A DNA stretch of 64,000 nt from Hydrogenovibrio kuenenii DSM 12350 (GTDB lineage Bacteria > Pseudomonadota > Gammaproteobacteria > Thiomicrospirales > Thiomicrospiraceae): positions 186,001-250,000 of the forward strand of contig NZ_JAGP01000001.1 of NCBI RefSeq assembly GCF_000526715.1, in the 5' to 3' direction. The notes below the pieces were generated by a model. It searched no databases and was not told the origin of the DNA. It worked only from the letters and a program-made list of their open reading frames with translations. Within the stretch, counting starts at the first letter, position 1; each line of letters begins with the position of its first letter. A program made the translations under genes and the position numbers. Shown here in pieces: positions 8,610 through 17,893 of the stretch.

Positions 8610-9968
8610 TTATTTCGGGTTTTTCGGATCGATATTGAGCATTTTCAACTTGCGATACAAGTTGGTGCGCTCCACGCCTGAGAGTTTTGCGGTTTCAGTA
8701 ACATTACCGCTGGTTTCTCTCAGCATTTGACTCAAATAAGCGGCTTCAAATCGTTCTTTCGCCTGTTTTAAATTCATAGAAGTATCCACTGTCGCCAAGG
8801 ATGAGCTACTTTCTTGCCTATTACTTTCCAGCAGTTTTTTTACTTCGGTATCCGTGACTTCGCCATCACCTAAAATTAATAGGCGTTGGATGCAGTTTTT
8901 CAGTTCTTTAAAATTGCCTGGCCAACTATATTGGCGCAAAACGTTTTTTGCAGACAAGTCGAATTCTCGATAGTTTAAGCCTTCCGTCGACAAAAAGAAA
9001 TCGACAAAGTAATCAATCAGTTCAGGAATATCTTCCGTATGTTGTCTGAGCGAAGGCACATAGACTGGCATTACATTTAAGCGATGCATCAAGTCTTCTC
9101 TGATGATTCCTGATTTAATCAATTCAGTAGGGTCAACTTCGGACAGTGCAATAACTCGGACATTGAGCTGAATTTTTCTATCAGATCCTAAGCGAGTATA
9201 GCTATTGTGGAAAATAAGTTGCGCCAAGCAATCTTGCCCTCTATCGCTCAAGGCTTCTAGGTTGGAGATAATTAAAGTACCGCCATCGGCACGGTCGAAC
9301 TCACCTCTGAATATTTGGCCGTTTGTTTCTTCTCCAATCAAGAGACGTTCTTGATCATCAAAGTCTGTACCGTTGATTTCGACTATTTTATGATCTTTGC
9401 GGTCGCTTAGTTTGTGAACGGCTTCCGCTAGTCGGTGCTTTCCTGTACCTGATTCGCCCACAACTAATATTGGCATGGTGTATTTTGCCAGGCGCTTAAT
9501 GGTACTTCTCAGTTCGTTAATCACTTTACTTTTGCCAACAGGCAAAATTTGATCAGGGATTTTTTGTTTAAGGTGTCGGTTTTCCTGATGGAGTTGGATG
9601 TGCTCCATCGCTCGTTCAGCGGTAATGAGTAGCTTGGCAAGAGATAAAGGCTTTTCAAGGAAATCGTAAGCGCCAAGTTTAGTGGCTTCAATCGCAGTTT
9701 CGATTGTACCGTGGCCTGACATCATAACAACGCAGCTGTTTTCCAGAACTTGCTCGTCGATCATTTGTTTGAGCAATGTAATGCCGTCAATATCTGACAT
9801 CCAAATGTCGAGAAAAATCAAATCCGCTGATTGTTCCCGCCAAGCTTTTTGCGCTTGTTGACCGTTGGCGGCGGTGGTTACTTGATAGCCTTCTTCTGTG
9901 AAAATTTCTTCCATCAGATTACGAATATCTTTTTCGTCGTCAATAATCAGAATTTTGCCGGGTTTCAT
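8610..9968 (-). CDS. ntrX: NtrX-like response regulator with a degenerate AAA+ domain
   Basis: A 452-residue protein with receiver, AAA+ and Fis-type DNA-binding domains. The receiver (residues 1-120) has the acidic pocket IDDEKD, phosphoacceptor D in FLDIWMSD and lysine in LEKPLS. Walker A is intact in outline (GESGTGK near 168). The sigma-54 contact loop GAFTGA is absent. The Walker B position reads GGTLIISNLE in place of the usual GGTLFLDE, so the catalytic Asp-Glu pair is missing. The C-terminus (ETAKLSGVERTNLYRKLKML) is a Fis helix-turn-helix. It probably binds DNA without acting as a classical sigma-54 ATPase. It follows ntrY by 30 bases. Confidence 0.85.
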   Translation of the reverse strand: MKPGKILIIDDEKDIRNLMEEIFTEEGYQVTTAANGQQAQKAWREQSADLIFLDIWMSDIDGITLLKQMIDEQVLENSCVVMMSGHGTIETAIEATKLGAYDFLEKPLSLAKLLITAERAMEHIQLHQENRHLKQKIPDQILPVGKSKVINELRSTIKRLAKYTMPILVVGESGTGKHRLAEAVHKLSDRKDHKIVEINGTDFDDQERLLIGEETNGQIFRGEFDRADGGTLIISNLEALSDRGQDCLAQLIFHNSYTRLGSDRKIQLNVRVIALSEVDPTELIKSGIIREDLMHRLNVMPVYVPSLRQHTEDIPELIDYFVDFFLSTEGLNYREFDLSAKNVLRQYSWPGNFKELKNCIQRLLILGDGEVTDTEVKKLLESNRQESSSSLATVDTSMNLKQAKERFEAAYLSQMLRETSGNVTETAKLSGVERTNLYRKLKMLNIDPKNPK

Positions 9969-9998
9969 GTGTTCTCGTTTACCTGATTTTACCTAGGC

Positions 9999-12176
9999 TT
10001 AAAGGTTCGGGTTTAAGGGCAAGGTAATGATAAATTTGGTTCCCTGTTCTACATCTGATTTTACCTGAATTTTTCCCAGATGTTCATCAACAATTTTTTT
10101 CACAATGGCTAACCCTAACCCGGTTCCTTTCGGCTTGTTGGTGGCGTAGGGTTCAAAAATCCAGTTGCGGGTTTTTTCCGCAATACCTGGACCATTGTCA
10201 CTGACACTGATTTCTACCTGTGTTTCTTGACAATGTGTGGTGACCAGAATTAGAGGTTGTTCAGTTTGTTCGGTTGCTTCTATGCCATTTTTAATCAGGT
10301 TGTGTAGTAGTTGGCGTAGTTTGGCAGCATCCGCTTGGATAATACCGCAATGTGAATCTATATCATAACGAACCTGCCAATTGGCTTTGGGGTCTTGGTA
10401 CATACTGGTGATGTCTTTAATGAGGTCGTTAAGGTCAAATCGGCTTAGTTCCAGATCTGGGGTATCTGCGTATTCGGTAAAGGCTTGTACCATGTTTTGC
10501 ATTGCATCAACCTGCTCAATGATGGTATCGGTCATGCGATTAAGGAGCTTTTGATCGCCATCATCGAGTTTGTCTGTAAGTTTGTAATTGAGACGCTCGG
10601 CAGAGAGTTGAATCGGGGTTAGCGGATTTTTGATTTCGTGAGCAAGGCGTTTGGCGACATCGCTCCAGGCTGCATGGAGTTGAGCTTGAACCAGCTCGGT
10701 AATGTCTTCGATAACAATAACGTAACCACCCAGTTTTTGATCCAAACTGGGAAGGGTTGAACCATGTATTTGCAGGATTTTTTCACCTTCTTTGCAGTTA
10801 AAAGAGAGTTGTTCACTCCATGGCTTATCGGACTTGTCGAAAATCGGGAAAACTTCGTCAAAAAAATAATTTAAATGTTGGTTGCCGTCAAACGCCAGTA
10901 CTTCTTTTAATGGTTTGCCCAGATGTTTAAACAGGTCGGCATTCAAAATCTGATTAGTGGCATCGTTTATGGTTTTTAACCGCATATTCTTATCAAGCGT
11001 CAAGACACCACTTTTTAGGTTTTTGATAATCGCTTGTAAATAGAGTTTTTGTACTTCGGTTTGTTGATGACCGAATTTGATTTCATTTCGTGCTCGGGCG
11101 ATCTGCTGAATCATATCGTTAAAAGATTGAATCAATTGGCCCATTTCATCATTTTGTTCAATGGGCATGGCAATGGAGTAATCGCCTTCGGCAACGGCCT
11201 TCGTTCCTTTTGCTAGAGTTTGTAGCGGGCGCACCATGTTTTCAAATACCTGAATGATAAAGAGTATGGCACTTACCATGGTGAGGAATAAAAGGAGTGT
11301 TAGTACAACGGTAAAACTGGTTTTAAGCGGTGTTTTGAGATAAGAACGCTCTTTGTATTGGCTGGCAGAGAGTCTAACGGTGTCAGCCAAACTACTGAGC
11401 TGATCGGGAATTGGGTAAACTGCTTGCAGTGCGTATTTTTTATTGGTGAAAATGTCATACACTGGCACCATAATGCGAATGATTTGGTAGCTGTGATTGA
11501 CGCTCGCTAGGGTTTCAATGGCAGCATAGGTTCGATCATTACGAATTTGTTGGAAAATGCCTGCAGATGGTGTTTTAGGAAGATCGGTGTCGTTGGTTTG
11601 GCTGCTGTAAGCAACCAATTCGCCGTTTAAAGTATAAAGTGCCGCTTCACGAATATTAAACTGTTTGCGTAACTTATTGATAGTGAGCACCGGGGTAACC
11701 GACAAAGCATTTTGATAGAGGTCCGCAGCTTGTAAAGTGGCTTTAAGATGGTTGCGTGTTTGATCATCCAATGTAATTTTGACCAGCTTGACTGCATTGG
11801 TTAGAGCGGTGTCGGTTTTAACATCAAACCATTGGTCAATGCCCTTGTTAACAAAGGTAATGGAGAAAAAATAAGTAATCAGCAGTGGAACACCAATAAT
11901 TAAACTGACCAAAAAGGTTAATCGAGCAGTGATTTTGGTACCAGGTATTTGGCGTCGATAGTTGCGTTTTAGACGTTTTAACGTCTTGATCAGCATGGCA
12001 AAGAGAACAGCGATCCCAACAAAACTGGCGAATAATAGCGAGGTGTAAACCTGTGCAAATTGCGATGCGCTTTGTAGAATTTGACTCATTACAATCAATG
12101 AGATGAGCAGCAAGCTGCTGATAACCGCTAGCCAGCCGTACTGCTTAATAAGTAAAGAACCTTTGCGATTTGCCAT
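9999..12176 (-). CDS. ntrY: NtrY-like membrane sensor histidine kinase
   Basis: A 725-residue sensor kinase from ATG 12176. Paired hydrophobic segments near residues 10-60 and 80-105 and another near 290-315 bracket a large sensory region. A HAMP linker (RPLQTLAKGTKAVAEGDY) is followed by a PAS domain near 375-490. The phosphoacceptor H-box is AHEIKNPLTPIQL near 510. ATP-binding boxes are LIKNGIEA, VSDNGPGI and GTGLGLAIVKKIV. It should phosphorylate the NtrX-like partner next to it. A TTG start at 12188 is possible but would overlap the preceding gene. Confidence 0.9.
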   Translation of the reverse strand: MANRKGSLLIKQYGWLAVISSLLLISLIVMSQILQSASQFAQVYTSLLFASFVGIAVLFAMLIKTLKRLKRNYRRQIPGTKITARLTFLVSLIIGVPLLITYFFSITFVNKGIDQWFDVKTDTALTNAVKLVKITLDDQTRNHLKATLQAADLYQNALSVTPVLTINKLRKQFNIREAALYTLNGELVAYSSQTNDTDLPKTPSAGIFQQIRNDRTYAAIETLASVNHSYQIIRIMVPVYDIFTNKKYALQAVYPIPDQLSSLADTVRLSASQYKERSYLKTPLKTSFTVVLTLLLFLTMVSAILFIIQVFENMVRPLQTLAKGTKAVAEGDYSIAMPIEQNDEMGQLIQSFNDMIQQIARARNEIKFGHQQTEVQKLYLQAIIKNLKSGVLTLDKNMRLKTINDATNQILNADLFKHLGKPLKEVLAFDGNQHLNYFFDEVFPIFDKSDKPWSEQLSFNCKEGEKILQIHGSTLPSLDQKLGGYVIVIEDITELVQAQLHAAWSDVAKRLAHEIKNPLTPIQLSAERLNYKLTDKLDDGDQKLLNRMTDTIIEQVDAMQNMVQAFTEYADTPDLELSRFDLNDLIKDITSMYQDPKANWQVRYDIDSHCGIIQADAAKLRQLLHNLIKNGIEATEQTEQPLILVTTHCQETQVEISVSDNGPGIAEKTRNWIFEPYATNKPKGTGLGLAIVKKIVDEHLGKIQVKSDVEQGTKFIITLPLNPNL

Positions 12177-12178
12177 GA

Positions 12179-12811
12179 TTAGTACCAACTGCTCGGAGAT
12201 TCAATCGTAACGTCATGCCAACCACTAGACAAGTGCCAATCGTTAGAGGTCAAGGTTTCGATCAAAAGTGGAGAAGGCAAATCCCAGGAGTCGAACTTTA
12301 AACGTAGTTTTAACGTATATCTCGTATTTGGGTGTAGTTCAGCAAGGTTTGTTACCGTAAAACTGTCTAGCGTGCCTAGCGTGTTAAGCGCTTCCTTTAG
12401 GTTGTCAAAAGATTGGGTTTGCTTGTTTCTTAAGTTGGTAATGAAATAGAGGTGGTTGTAAGTGAAATAATAAAGCTTTGTTTTGTACAGAATGTGTACT
12501 CGGTTGCGCGTTAGGTTGATGCCGAGAAAATTAAAGCGTTCATCTAGTTCTATTTCAGTTTCAAATGTTAGCGGAATTTCATGTTGTAATGCGTCCTGCA
12601 TACGCTGTGACAGGGCGATTTTTATTTGAGCATCGGCTTTGAGTTGTTGCTCTTCATGGAAATCATTAAGCTGAGTGATACGAATTTGTCCGGCAGGTAT
12701 TTGTTCGCCGTCTTCTGTTTGAGATTGGGCATAGAGGGTAAAGGGTAGGCTAAACAGGATCATAAAGAAAAGAGAACGGACTTTGGGGGTAAGTGTGTGG
12801 CGATGCGTCAT
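12179..12811 (-). CDS. DUF4390 family exported protein
   Basis: A 210-residue protein with an N-terminal signal sequence (hydrophobic FFMILFSLPFTLYAQ, residues 15-29), so it is probably periplasmic. The body begins IRITQLNDFHEEQQLKADAQIKI and matches the DUF4390 family in pattern. That family is regularly found between rsmB and ntrY, as it is here. The start at 12811 has an excellent GGGAGG ribosome site. Its stop is 2 bases before the ntrY start. The function is unknown; a role in sensing with NtrY is a guess from gene order only. Confidence 0.8.
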   Translation of the reverse strand: MTHRHTLTPKVRSLFFMILFSLPFTLYAQSQTEDGEQIPAGQIRITQLNDFHEEQQLKADAQIKIALSQRMQDALQHEIPLTFETEIELDERFNFLGINLTRNRVHILYKTKLYYFTYNHLYFITNLRNKQTQSFDNLKEALNTLGTLDSFTVTNLAELHPNTRYTLKLRLKFDSWDLPSPLLIETLTSNDWHLSSGWHDVTIESPSSWY

Positions 12812-12852
12812 CTTTCCTCCCTTATCCTTTTATTGTTCATTTGTTTAGAGTG

Positions 12853-14172
12853 TTATTCTGCTTTTTCTAGTAGGCAGTAATAAAAGCCATCCATACCGGC
12901 TTCACCAGGAAGGATTTGTTTCCCCGGTAAGTCTTGCTTTAATCCCCAATTGCGTTCAATAGGAATTTCTTTGGCATCCGGTGTTGCGGCTAAAAATGCC
13001 TGTGTTTGTAAGCCGTTTTCTTGCGGTAGCACCGAGCAGGTCGCATAAAGCAATTTACCACCAGGTTTCAGTGTTGACCAAAGGGTTTTTAAAATAGCCC
13101 CTTGGATTTCTACCAGTTCTTCTACATCTTCCAGTGTTCGGTGCCATTTTATATCAGGATGGCGGCGGATAATACCGGTTGCCGAACAAGGAGCATCCAA
13201 CAAAATTCTATCGAAAAGCTGACCATCCCACCAGTCTGATGGTTGAGAAGCATCGCCTACTTCAACTTCGGCGTCAAGCTCCAAGCGGTGCAGGTTTTCC
13301 GATAAGCGTTCAATGCGTTCCGGTTCTTTTTCCAGTGCGAGTAGCTTTAATTGATTATTCGCTTGTTCCAGCAAGTGTGTGGTTTTACCGCCAGGTGCGG
13401 CACAGGCGTCTAAAATGTGTTCGCCTGGTTGAGGGTCAAGTAAATAAGCAGCTTGTTGCGCGGCAATGTCTTGAACACTGAATCCACCGTCTTCATAGCT
13501 AGGCAGTTGTGTGATATCAAGAGTTTGTTCTAAAACAAGAGCAGCCGGCGAAAAGTCATGTTCATGACTGGCAATTGATAAAGCATCCAACTCAGCTTTA
13601 AAAGCCTCTCGGGTCTGATAAAGCTTGTTTACACGCAGGCTTAAAGGTGCAGGTTGATTATTGGCTTCTAGAATTGCTTGCCAATCATCAGGGTAGGCTT
13701 TACGCATGGTTTTGGTAAACCATTGCGGGTGACTGTATTTAAATGCAGGTTTGAGATCAACTTCGGCTTGAATACTCTCAGCATCACGAAGAAAGCTGCG
13801 TAAGACACCATTTACGAGGGCTTTTGACCAAGGTTTTTTCAACTTAGCGGTTAAGGTAACTGTTTCCGAAACCGCAGCGTGAGGCGGCGTATCAAGATAC
13901 AGAATTTGGTACAACCCTAATAGAATCAGTTGATTGACGTCTTCGTCTTTTGCTTTGAGCGGTTTTTTTAATAAGTGCGCCCGAATCGCTGCTAAGCGTT
14001 CTTGCCAGCGCAAAGTGCCTAGCACTAAGTTTTGCGTAAAAGCACGCTCACGACGGTCGGAAAATTGTGACAATCCTTCCCCAAGGGTTTGGCTTAAAGA
14101 GCGCCCGTGTTCGATTACGTTTAGACACATTTTTAGCGCAACGTAGCGGCTGTTCGGTTGGTTACCGTTCAT
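12853..14172 (-). CDS. rsmB: 16S rRNA m5C967 methyltransferase RsmB
   Basis: A 439-residue enzyme that methylates cytosine 967 of 16S rRNA. Residues 1-140 form a NusB-like RNA-binding domain. The catalytic domain has the SAM motif ILDACAAPGGKTTHLLE near 255. The first active-site cysteine is in DAPCSATGIIRRHPD near 325, and the catalytic cysteine is in LYATCSVLPQEN near 378. It overlaps the fmt stop by 4 bases, a sign of translational coupling. All of this agrees with the usual 429-residue family length. Confidence 0.95.
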   Translation of the reverse strand: MNGNQPNSRYVALKMCLNVIEHGRSLSQTLGEGLSQFSDRRERAFTQNLVLGTLRWQERLAAIRAHLLKKPLKAKDEDVNQLILLGLYQILYLDTPPHAAVSETVTLTAKLKKPWSKALVNGVLRSFLRDAESIQAEVDLKPAFKYSHPQWFTKTMRKAYPDDWQAILEANNQPAPLSLRVNKLYQTREAFKAELDALSIASHEHDFSPAALVLEQTLDITQLPSYEDGGFSVQDIAAQQAAYLLDPQPGEHILDACAAPGGKTTHLLEQANNQLKLLALEKEPERIERLSENLHRLELDAEVEVGDASQPSDWWDGQLFDRILLDAPCSATGIIRRHPDIKWHRTLEDVEELVEIQGAILKTLWSTLKPGGKLLYATCSVLPQENGLQTQAFLAATPDAKEIPIERNWGLKQDLPGKQILPGEAGMDGFYYCLLEKAE

Positions 14173-15146
14173 TCGGCAGTTGCTCCGAAGACTTCACCGA
14201 CTAGGTTTCGTGCTTGAGCAAAGTCATAAGCATTCATGGCTTTTTTGCCGGAAGCTTGCAGTTGTGTGATGCGCAATACGCCTTCGCCTGTTGCGATATC
14301 AACGCCTTGTTTTTCAACTTGAAGCACTTGTCCTGGCTGAACGTCAGTACCCCAGTCTGGCAGATTTTGTGCATCTTGCGTAGAAATGGCTTGTGATTGC
14401 CAAACACGCAAGGGTTTGCCTTGGTATTGGGTAAAAGCAACTGGCCAAGGGTTAAACGCTTGAACCTTGCGTTGAATCAGGCTGGCGGGCAGTTGCCAGT
14501 CGATTTCCGCTTCGGCTTTATTGAGCTTTTCTGCATAGGTGACCAAGCTTTCATCTTGTTTGACCGGTTTTAAGTGGCCGTTTTGAATGTCAGGCAGGGT
14601 TTGCATTAAAGCATCACACCCCAGTTCACTCAAACGGTCATGAAGTGTTTGTGCAGTGTCGTCAGCAGTAATCGGTGTTTTTAAAATGGTGAGCATATCG
14701 CCAGTATCAAGGCCAACATCCATTTGCATAATGGTGACACCGCTTTCAGCATCGCCACTTTCAATAGCACGTTGAATCGGTGCTGCTCCGCGCCACCTTG
14801 GTAGAAGGGAGGCATGAATATTTAAGCAACCAAAACGAGGCATCTCCAAAACAGCTTTTGGCAAGATTAGACCGTAAGCAACCACAATCATCACGTCTGC
14901 ATTCAAGGCTGCTAATTCGGATTGAACGTCTTCCGGTTTTAAGCTTAGTGGTTGGTAAACAGGTAAATCAAAGTCTATGGCTGCTTGTTTAACAGGGCTA
15001 GCAGTCAGTTTTTGGCCTCGCCCTGCTGGGCGGTCTGGTTGGGTATAGACAGCGATGACTTCGTGTTCTGAAGCCATTAAGCGTTTAAGCGGAGCAACCG
15101 AAAAATCTGGTGTGCCAGCAAAAACAATGCGTAAAGGGGATGTCAT
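14169..15146 (-). CDS. fmt: Methionyl-tRNA formyltransferase Fmt
   Basis: A 325-residue cytosolic enzyme that formylates initiator Met-tRNA. The N-terminal formyltransferase fold begins RIVFAGTPDFSVAPL. The catalytic stretch is LNIHASLLPRWRGAAPIQRAI near residues 108-127, with a later catalytic Asp in MDVGLDTGDML near 145. The C-terminal OB-like domain follows from about residue 205. It overlaps def and rsmB by 4 bases each. The C-terminal domain contains a copy of the 21-bp repeat that encodes the residues NLPDWG. Confidence 0.96.
   Translation of the reverse strand: MTSPLRIVFAGTPDFSVAPLKRLMASEHEVIAVYTQPDRPAGRGQKLTASPVKQAAIDFDLPVYQPLSLKPEDVQSELAALNADVMIVVAYGLILPKAVLEMPRFGCLNIHASLLPRWRGAAPIQRAIESGDAESGVTIMQMDVGLDTGDMLTILKTPITADDTAQTLHDRLSELGCDALMQTLPDIQNGHLKPVKQDESLVTYAEKLNKAEAEIDWQLPASLIQRKVQAFNPWPVAFTQYQGKPLRVWQSQAISTQDAQNLPDWGTDVQPGQVLQVEKQGVDIATGEGVLRITQLQASGKKAMNAYDFAQARNLVGEVFGATAE
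14348..14368 (-). repeat. 21-bp interspersed repeat inside fmt
   Basis: On the minus strand it reads AAAATCTGCCAGACTGGGG plus TA, one mismatch from consensus at the centre of the CCAGGCTGG core. It is in the sense orientation of fmt, with reading frame AAT-CTG-CCA (residues N-L-P-D-W-G). Confidence 0.85.
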
Positions 15147-15664
15147 TCAGCGTTTCTCTCACTTGCTCTTTCGGCAAGTTCTTTTTTGTATTTTTGTAAG
15201 GCACGTGTGCGCTTAAGGCCAGAAAGATGGTCGATAAACAGCTTGCCATTTAAGTGGTCGATTTCATGCTGAATACAAACGGCAAGTAAGTCTTTGGCTT
15301 CAACTTCAATGATTTTGCCGTCACGATCCATACCTTGAACCAAAATTTCTGAAGGACGGTCCACTTTGCCATAAACGCCTGGAATCGACAGACAACCTTC
15401 TTCCCAGGTGATTTTACCTGCGGATTGAAGAATTTCAGGGTTCATAAGCGCAAGAGGTTCGTCTTGGTTTTCTGATACATCGACGACAATTAATCGCTGT
15501 TGCACGGCTATTTGCGGTGCAGCCAGACCAATGCCGGGTGCGTCATACATGGTGTAAAACATTTCATCGATGAGCTTATCGAGGTCATCATTCATTTCCG
15601 CGACTGGCGCACAGACTTCGCGAAGACCTTCATCTGGGTAAAGTACAATATCGAGCGGTGACAT
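15143..15664 (-). CDS. def: Peptide deformylase
   Basis: A 173-residue metalloenzyme that removes the formyl group from new proteins. All three family motifs are present: GIGLAAPQI near residue 45, EEGCLSIPG near 90 with the metal-ligand cysteine, and QHEIDHLNGKLF near 132 with HExxH. It overlaps fmt by 4 bases. Its start is 118 bases from the divergent dprA start. In many gammaproteobacteria a LysM-domain gene lies between def and dprA; none is present here. Confidence 0.96.
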   Translation of the reverse strand: MSPLDIVLYPDEGLREVCAPVAEMNDDLDKLIDEMFYTMYDAPGIGLAAPQIAVQQRLIVVDVSENQDEPLALMNPEILQSAGKITWEEGCLSIPGVYGKVDRPSEILVQGMDRDGKIIEVEAKDLLAVCIQHEIDHLNGKLFIDHLSGLKRTRALQKYKKELAERASERNAE

Positions 15665-15782
15665 AATTGATATACTGAGTTAAGTTTTTATTGAAGATTT
15701 TTAATTGAAACTTATTATAGCCTATTCGTTATTCTGGCGTTATTTTGATAGGAATTGATTTCCGGGATTTGACTTCTTTTTC

Positions 15783-16961
15783 ATGACTAGCTCTGCAGTA
15801 AACACTCCAAACACTAAGGCTGATGCCGCAAGACGAGATTTTTTAAAACTCCATTTTGCAAAAGTGAAAGCAATCAAACTTGATGCGATTGAGGCTCGTT
15901 TTGGTTCGATTTCTCAAGCCATGTCAGCATCTCAAGCAGATTGGCAAGCCGCTGATTTGTTAACTCCAAGACAGTTTGAACGTTTATTTGACTCGAAAAT
16001 AGACGAGCTGGTTCAGCAAGCAGAAGATTGGGCGCAAGAAGAAAATCATCATATTTTGTGTCTTGGTGATGAGCGTTATCCTTCGATGTTAGCGGAAATT
16101 TCTGACCCACCTATTTTGCTTTATGCGATGGGGCAGGTGAATTTGCTCAAAGATCCTCAAATCGGTATTGTCGGTAGTCGTAATGCCACTAAGTACGGCA
16201 TTGGTATTACCAAGGATTTTGCACAGTATTTTATAAAAGTGGGCATGACGGTCACCAGTGGTTTGGCAAGTGGTATTGACCAAGCAGCACATGAAGGTGC
16301 GCTGACCGCTTATGAAGCGGCATCGGATAAGACGCAAGGTACTACCATCGCTGTTGTGGCAACAGGTTTGGACAGGGTTTATCCAGCTTCTAATCGAGAA
16401 TTAGCACATAAAATCTGCCAGGCTGGGGTAATCGTGTCTGAATACCCGCTGGGTACGAAACCTTTGGCGCATCAGTTCCCTGAAAGGAATCGTATTATTT
16501 CCGGGCTGAGTGTGGGGGTGTTGGTGGTTGAAGCGGCGCTTAAAAGTGGTTCGTTGATTACGGCTCGGCTAGCGATGGAGCAGGGGCGAGAAGTGTTTGC
16601 CGTGCCGGGGTCAATTAACAGTCCGCACTCGAAAGGCTGTCATCAATTGATTCGACAGGGTGCGAAGCTTGCTGAGTCGGGTCAGGATGTGTTGGAAGAT
16701 CTGTCCAGTTTGATTCAGTTGTCTTTATTGGATAACGTTTTGCCCGATACGTCTCAAGTGGACGTACGAGATAATAAAGCTACTGAGCGGGAAAAAGAGA
16801 AAAGCTTGTTACAGTGGATCGAGTACGAACCGGTTAGTCTGGATGAGTTGGCGGTACTCAGTAAGTGGCCTGTTTCGGATATTCAAAGTCAGTTGTTGAT
16901 TTTGGAAGTGACGGGAGAAATAGAGGCCATGTCAGCAGGGCGTTGGCGTAGATTGAAATAA
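15783..16961 (+). CDS. dprA: DNA processing protein DprA
   Basis: A 392-residue protein that loads RecA on incoming single-stranded DNA during natural transformation. The Rossmann-like core runs from about residue 120 (GIVGSRNATKYG) through TSGLASGIDQAAHEGAL, GLDRVYPASNRELA, SEYPLGTKP, FPERNRIISGLS, KSGSLITARLA and VPGSINSPHSKGCHQLIRQGA. A winged-helix DprA C-terminal domain ends the protein. Residues 1-100 form the SAM-like extension. A perfect copy of the 21-bp repeat is inside the gene at 16410-16430, encoding KICQAGV. The start ATG 15783 follows an AT-rich gap shared with def. Confidence 0.95.
   Translation: MTSSAVNTPNTKADAARRDFLKLHFAKVKAIKLDAIEARFGSISQAMSASQADWQAADLLTPRQFERLFDSKIDELVQQAEDWAQEENHHILCLGDERYPSMLAEISDPPILLYAMGQVNLLKDPQIGIVGSRNATKYGIGITKDFAQYFIKVGMTVTSGLASGIDQAAHEGALTAYEAASDKTQGTTIAVVATGLDRVYPASNRELAHKICQAGVIVSEYPLGTKPLAHQFPERNRIISGLSVGVLVVEAALKSGSLITARLAMEQGREVFAVPGSINSPHSKGCHQLIRQGAKLAESGQDVLEDLSSLIQLSLLDNVLPDTSQVDVRDNKATEREKEKSLLQWIEYEPVSLDELAVLSKWPVSDIQSQLLILEVTGEIEAMSAGRWRRLK
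16410..16430 (+). repeat. 21-bp interspersed repeat, perfect copy inside dprA
   Basis: Exact consensus AAAATCTGCCAGGCTGGGG plus TA, sense orientation in dprA, frame AAA-ATC-TGC (residues K-I-C-Q-A-G-V). It lies in the conserved Rossmann core, yet the full DNA consensus is kept. Confidence 0.95.
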
Positions 16962-16993
16962 CGCAAGTGTTGGATAAATCTTTAGGTGGCAAG

Positions 16994-17893
16994 CTATTGG
17001 GTTTTAGAGGTAATGCAAGTGGCTGTATTACCATTGTTGCTATAGTTTAATTCGTCAAAACTTAGCTTGTTTGCCATCATAATGCCACGCCCGTGGTTAT
17101 CCATAGCGCGGTCTAAAGAGAAATCCATATACTCCTCGAATTTAAAGCCTTTGCCCATATCTTGAATGGTTACTGCCAGTTTTTCGTCGTCCCGGCTGAG
17201 CTCAACAGTAACAAATTTATCTTTGTATTCATTTGAAGCAAGGCGCCGTTTTATTTCATTTTGCAGTTCGCCAGTGGCGACAAGCTCGGTTTTTTCGTCA
17301 TAAGTAATACCGAGATTGCCATGCTCTATGGCATTGATCATGAGTTCAAGGTACCCCATTGCAATCGTTTCAGGATCAGAGGTCATTAATGCCAAAAATT
17401 GCGCTAAATTTTTTGCTTCTTGAAGGTTCTTAAAAGTAAATTGGCCGCTTTTTAATAAGGGCGAAGGTTTGGCGTTTTCAGTTAAAGATCGCGAGGCTTC
17501 AAGATAGTTTTCATAATCTTGTAACGCAGCAGTAATTAGAGATAGTAAGGTTTCTTTGGTGACTGGTTTGAGTAGGTAATAAAAAGCACCCAGTTCAATC
17601 CCTTTTTTAATGTCTTCTTCACCGGAAACCGCGGTTTGTAGAATGACTGGAATATGTTTACGGTCTGGGTCATCTTTAAGGGTTCTTAAAAGTTCAAGCC
17701 CCGTCATTTCAGGCATATTTATATCTGAAATCACACATTGGAAATAGTCAGGTGTTTGTTCTTTTAATATTTGGCAAGCTTCTTTGCCATTTCGCGCAAT
17801 CGTCAAACGGAAAGGTTCGTTCTTCAGAAAGATTTCAAGTAGTTTGAGGCTGGTTGGTTCGTCTTCGACGATGAGAAGATTTTTGAGTTTCAT
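16994..17893 (-). CDS. Receiver domain fused to an RsbW/SpoIIAB-type HATPase
   Basis: A 299-residue response regulator. The receiver (residues 1-125) has acidic VEDEPT, phosphoacceptor D in CVISDINMPEMTG and lysine in LLKPVT. Its output, from about residue 165, is a GHKL ATPase of the anti-sigma-factor kinase type. This has N-box LMINAIEHGNLGI, G1 box IQDMGKGF and a C-terminal GRGIMMANKL. Such output domains usually switch a partner by protein-protein phosphorylation, not DNA binding. No anti-anti-sigma, sigma factor or PP2C gene lies next to it. It converges on dprA and is monocistronic. The partner is unknown. Confidence 0.8.
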   Translation of the reverse strand: MKLKNLLIVEDEPTSLKLLEIFLKNEPFRLTIARNGKEACQILKEQTPDYFQCVISDINMPEMTGLELLRTLKDDPDRKHIPVILQTAVSGEEDIKKGIELGAFYYLLKPVTKETLLSLITAALQDYENYLEASRSLTENAKPSPLLKSGQFTFKNLQEAKNLAQFLALMTSDPETIAMGYLELMINAIEHGNLGITYDEKTELVATGELQNEIKRRLASNEYKDKFVTVELSRDDEKLAVTIQDMGKGFKFEEYMDFSLDRAMDNHGRGIMMANKLSFDELNYSNNGNTATCITSKTQ

